Positions 63,792 through 64,000 of a DNA stretch of 64,000 bases are shown in pieces. A program made the position numbers and the translations under genes. The stretch spans positions 1 through 64,000 of the forward strand of contig NZ_ACQT01000005.1 of NCBI RefSeq assembly GCF_000175235.1, read 5' to 3'. The notes under the pieces are model-generated. The model saw only the letters and a list, made by a program, of their open reading frames with translations. It did not search any database and was not told the DNA's origin. Source of the DNA: Acidovorax delafieldii 2AN. Its GTDB lineage: Bacteria > Pseudomonadota > Gammaproteobacteria > Burkholderiales > Burkholderiaceae_C. The first letter of the stretch is position 1; each line of letters opens with the position of its first letter.

Positions 63792-64000
63792 ATGTCCCAG
63801 AAACCTAATCCCTTTCTCCGCGGCTACTGGAATCTGAAAATCGTCCGCACGCTGTGCATCAGCTACGACGATGGAAGTCCGCATGTCTGGCGAAACATCC
63901 ACCCGAGCCAAGAGCACCTCTCCGACGAGGAACTGGTTTCATCGTCCTGCATTGTCACCAGCGATTTCGCGGTGGTCACGAACGGCCCTGAACCCGTGAG
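63792..64000 (+). CDS. ICE protein of unknown function, 3' end outside window
   Basis: The frame opens with MSQKPNPFLRGYWNLKIVRT and continues LCISYDDGSPHVWRNIHPSQ, then EHLSDEELVSSSCIVTSDFA. It remains open to the window edge (69 codons). The first residues and leader architecture resemble the other small ICE genes. The family is not recognised. Confidence 0.7.
   Translation, partial: MSQKPNPFLRGYWNLKIVRTLCISYDDGSPHVWRNIHPSQEHLSDEELVSSSCIVTSDFAVVTNGPEPV

Larger units (their letters stand above)
48675..64000. mobile_element. ICEclc-family integrative and conjugative element, non-integrase end (truncated by the window)
   Basis: The element starts at the tRNA-Gly att copy. It then follows the conserved gene order of the ICEclc end that carries the bistability and replication genes: bisR-like, alpA, parA, shi, bisD, bisC, STY4528-like, PFL_4669-like, inrR-position gene, ssb, topB. 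All genes point away from the att site. The integrase, the intact tRNA-Gly, the relaxase and the type IV secretion genes are expected beyond 64,000. Cargo so far is a DNA methyltransferase and unknown small genes. Confidence 0.93.

Overview
The window looks like the chromosome of a high-GC betaproteobacterium of the Comamonadaceae (Acidovorax / Diaphorobacter / Alicycliphilus-like). The reasons are protein-level resemblance of the housekeeping genes, the gene content (cbb3 oxidase with FNR, several Bug-type tripartite tricarboxylate receptors, a small Trp-rich protein typical of Burkholderiales), and a dispersed palindromic repeat (five copies seen) of a type I associate with this family. No database search was possible. 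Family calls rest on motifs read in the translations.

Region 1 (1-5.1 kb, minus strand) is a vitamin B12 unit: cobalamin riboswitch, btuB receptor, cobB, cobU and the start of btuF. Region 2 (5.2-6.9 kb) has a ZapB-like gene, zapA, 6S RNA and a TSUP permease. Region 3 (7.2-11 kb) is a c-di-GMP pair: a PAS-GGDEF-EAL protein translationally coupled to an HD-GYP protein. Region 4 (11-22.8 kb) is a microaerobic respiration block: frameshifted TauE/SafE-like gene, hemN, fnr, ccoH, ccoG, ccoP, ccoQ, ccoO, ccoN, ccoS, ccoI and a universal stress protein. It carries three FNR boxes, at fnr/hemN, ccoN and ccoI/usp. Region 5 (22.9-31.6 kb) is a malonate or related dicarboxylate cluster: malonyl-CoA synthetase, CaiB-type CoA transferase, two Bug receptors, a crotonase-fold protein without the usual catalytic glutamates, malonyl-CoA decarboxylase and two GntR regulators. 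Region 6 (31.7-48.5 kb) is core chromosome: a ParB-like protein, lgt, ilvD, a cytochrome c, acs, a YqhA-like protein, fumC divergent from a class I fumarase, a pentameric ligand-gated ion channel overlapping a Cache-domain sensor gene, murI, a YgjP-like protease and tRNA-Leu.

Region 7 (48,675-64,000, continuing past the window) is one end of an integrative and conjugative element of the ICEclc family. It begins with an 18-bp copy of the 3' end of tRNA-Gly (the att repeat). It then carries the conserved bistability and replication module in order: bisR-like, alpA, parA, shi, bisD (ParB-like), bisC (DUF2857), a STY4528-like replication protein, a PFL_4669-like protein, an inrR-position DUF3158-like gene, ssb and topB. 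After these come a cytosine-5 DNA methyltransferase and small ICE genes of unknown function. The integrase, the rest of tRNA-Gly and the conjugation genes should lie beyond the right edge.

The least explained signals are these: a DnaA box, short iteron-like repeats and an AT-rich palindrome inside the STY4528-like gene (a possible origin); three copies of one long palindrome in front of ICE operons; a duplicated structured leader in front of two unknown ICE genes; and the channel plus Cache-sensor operon.
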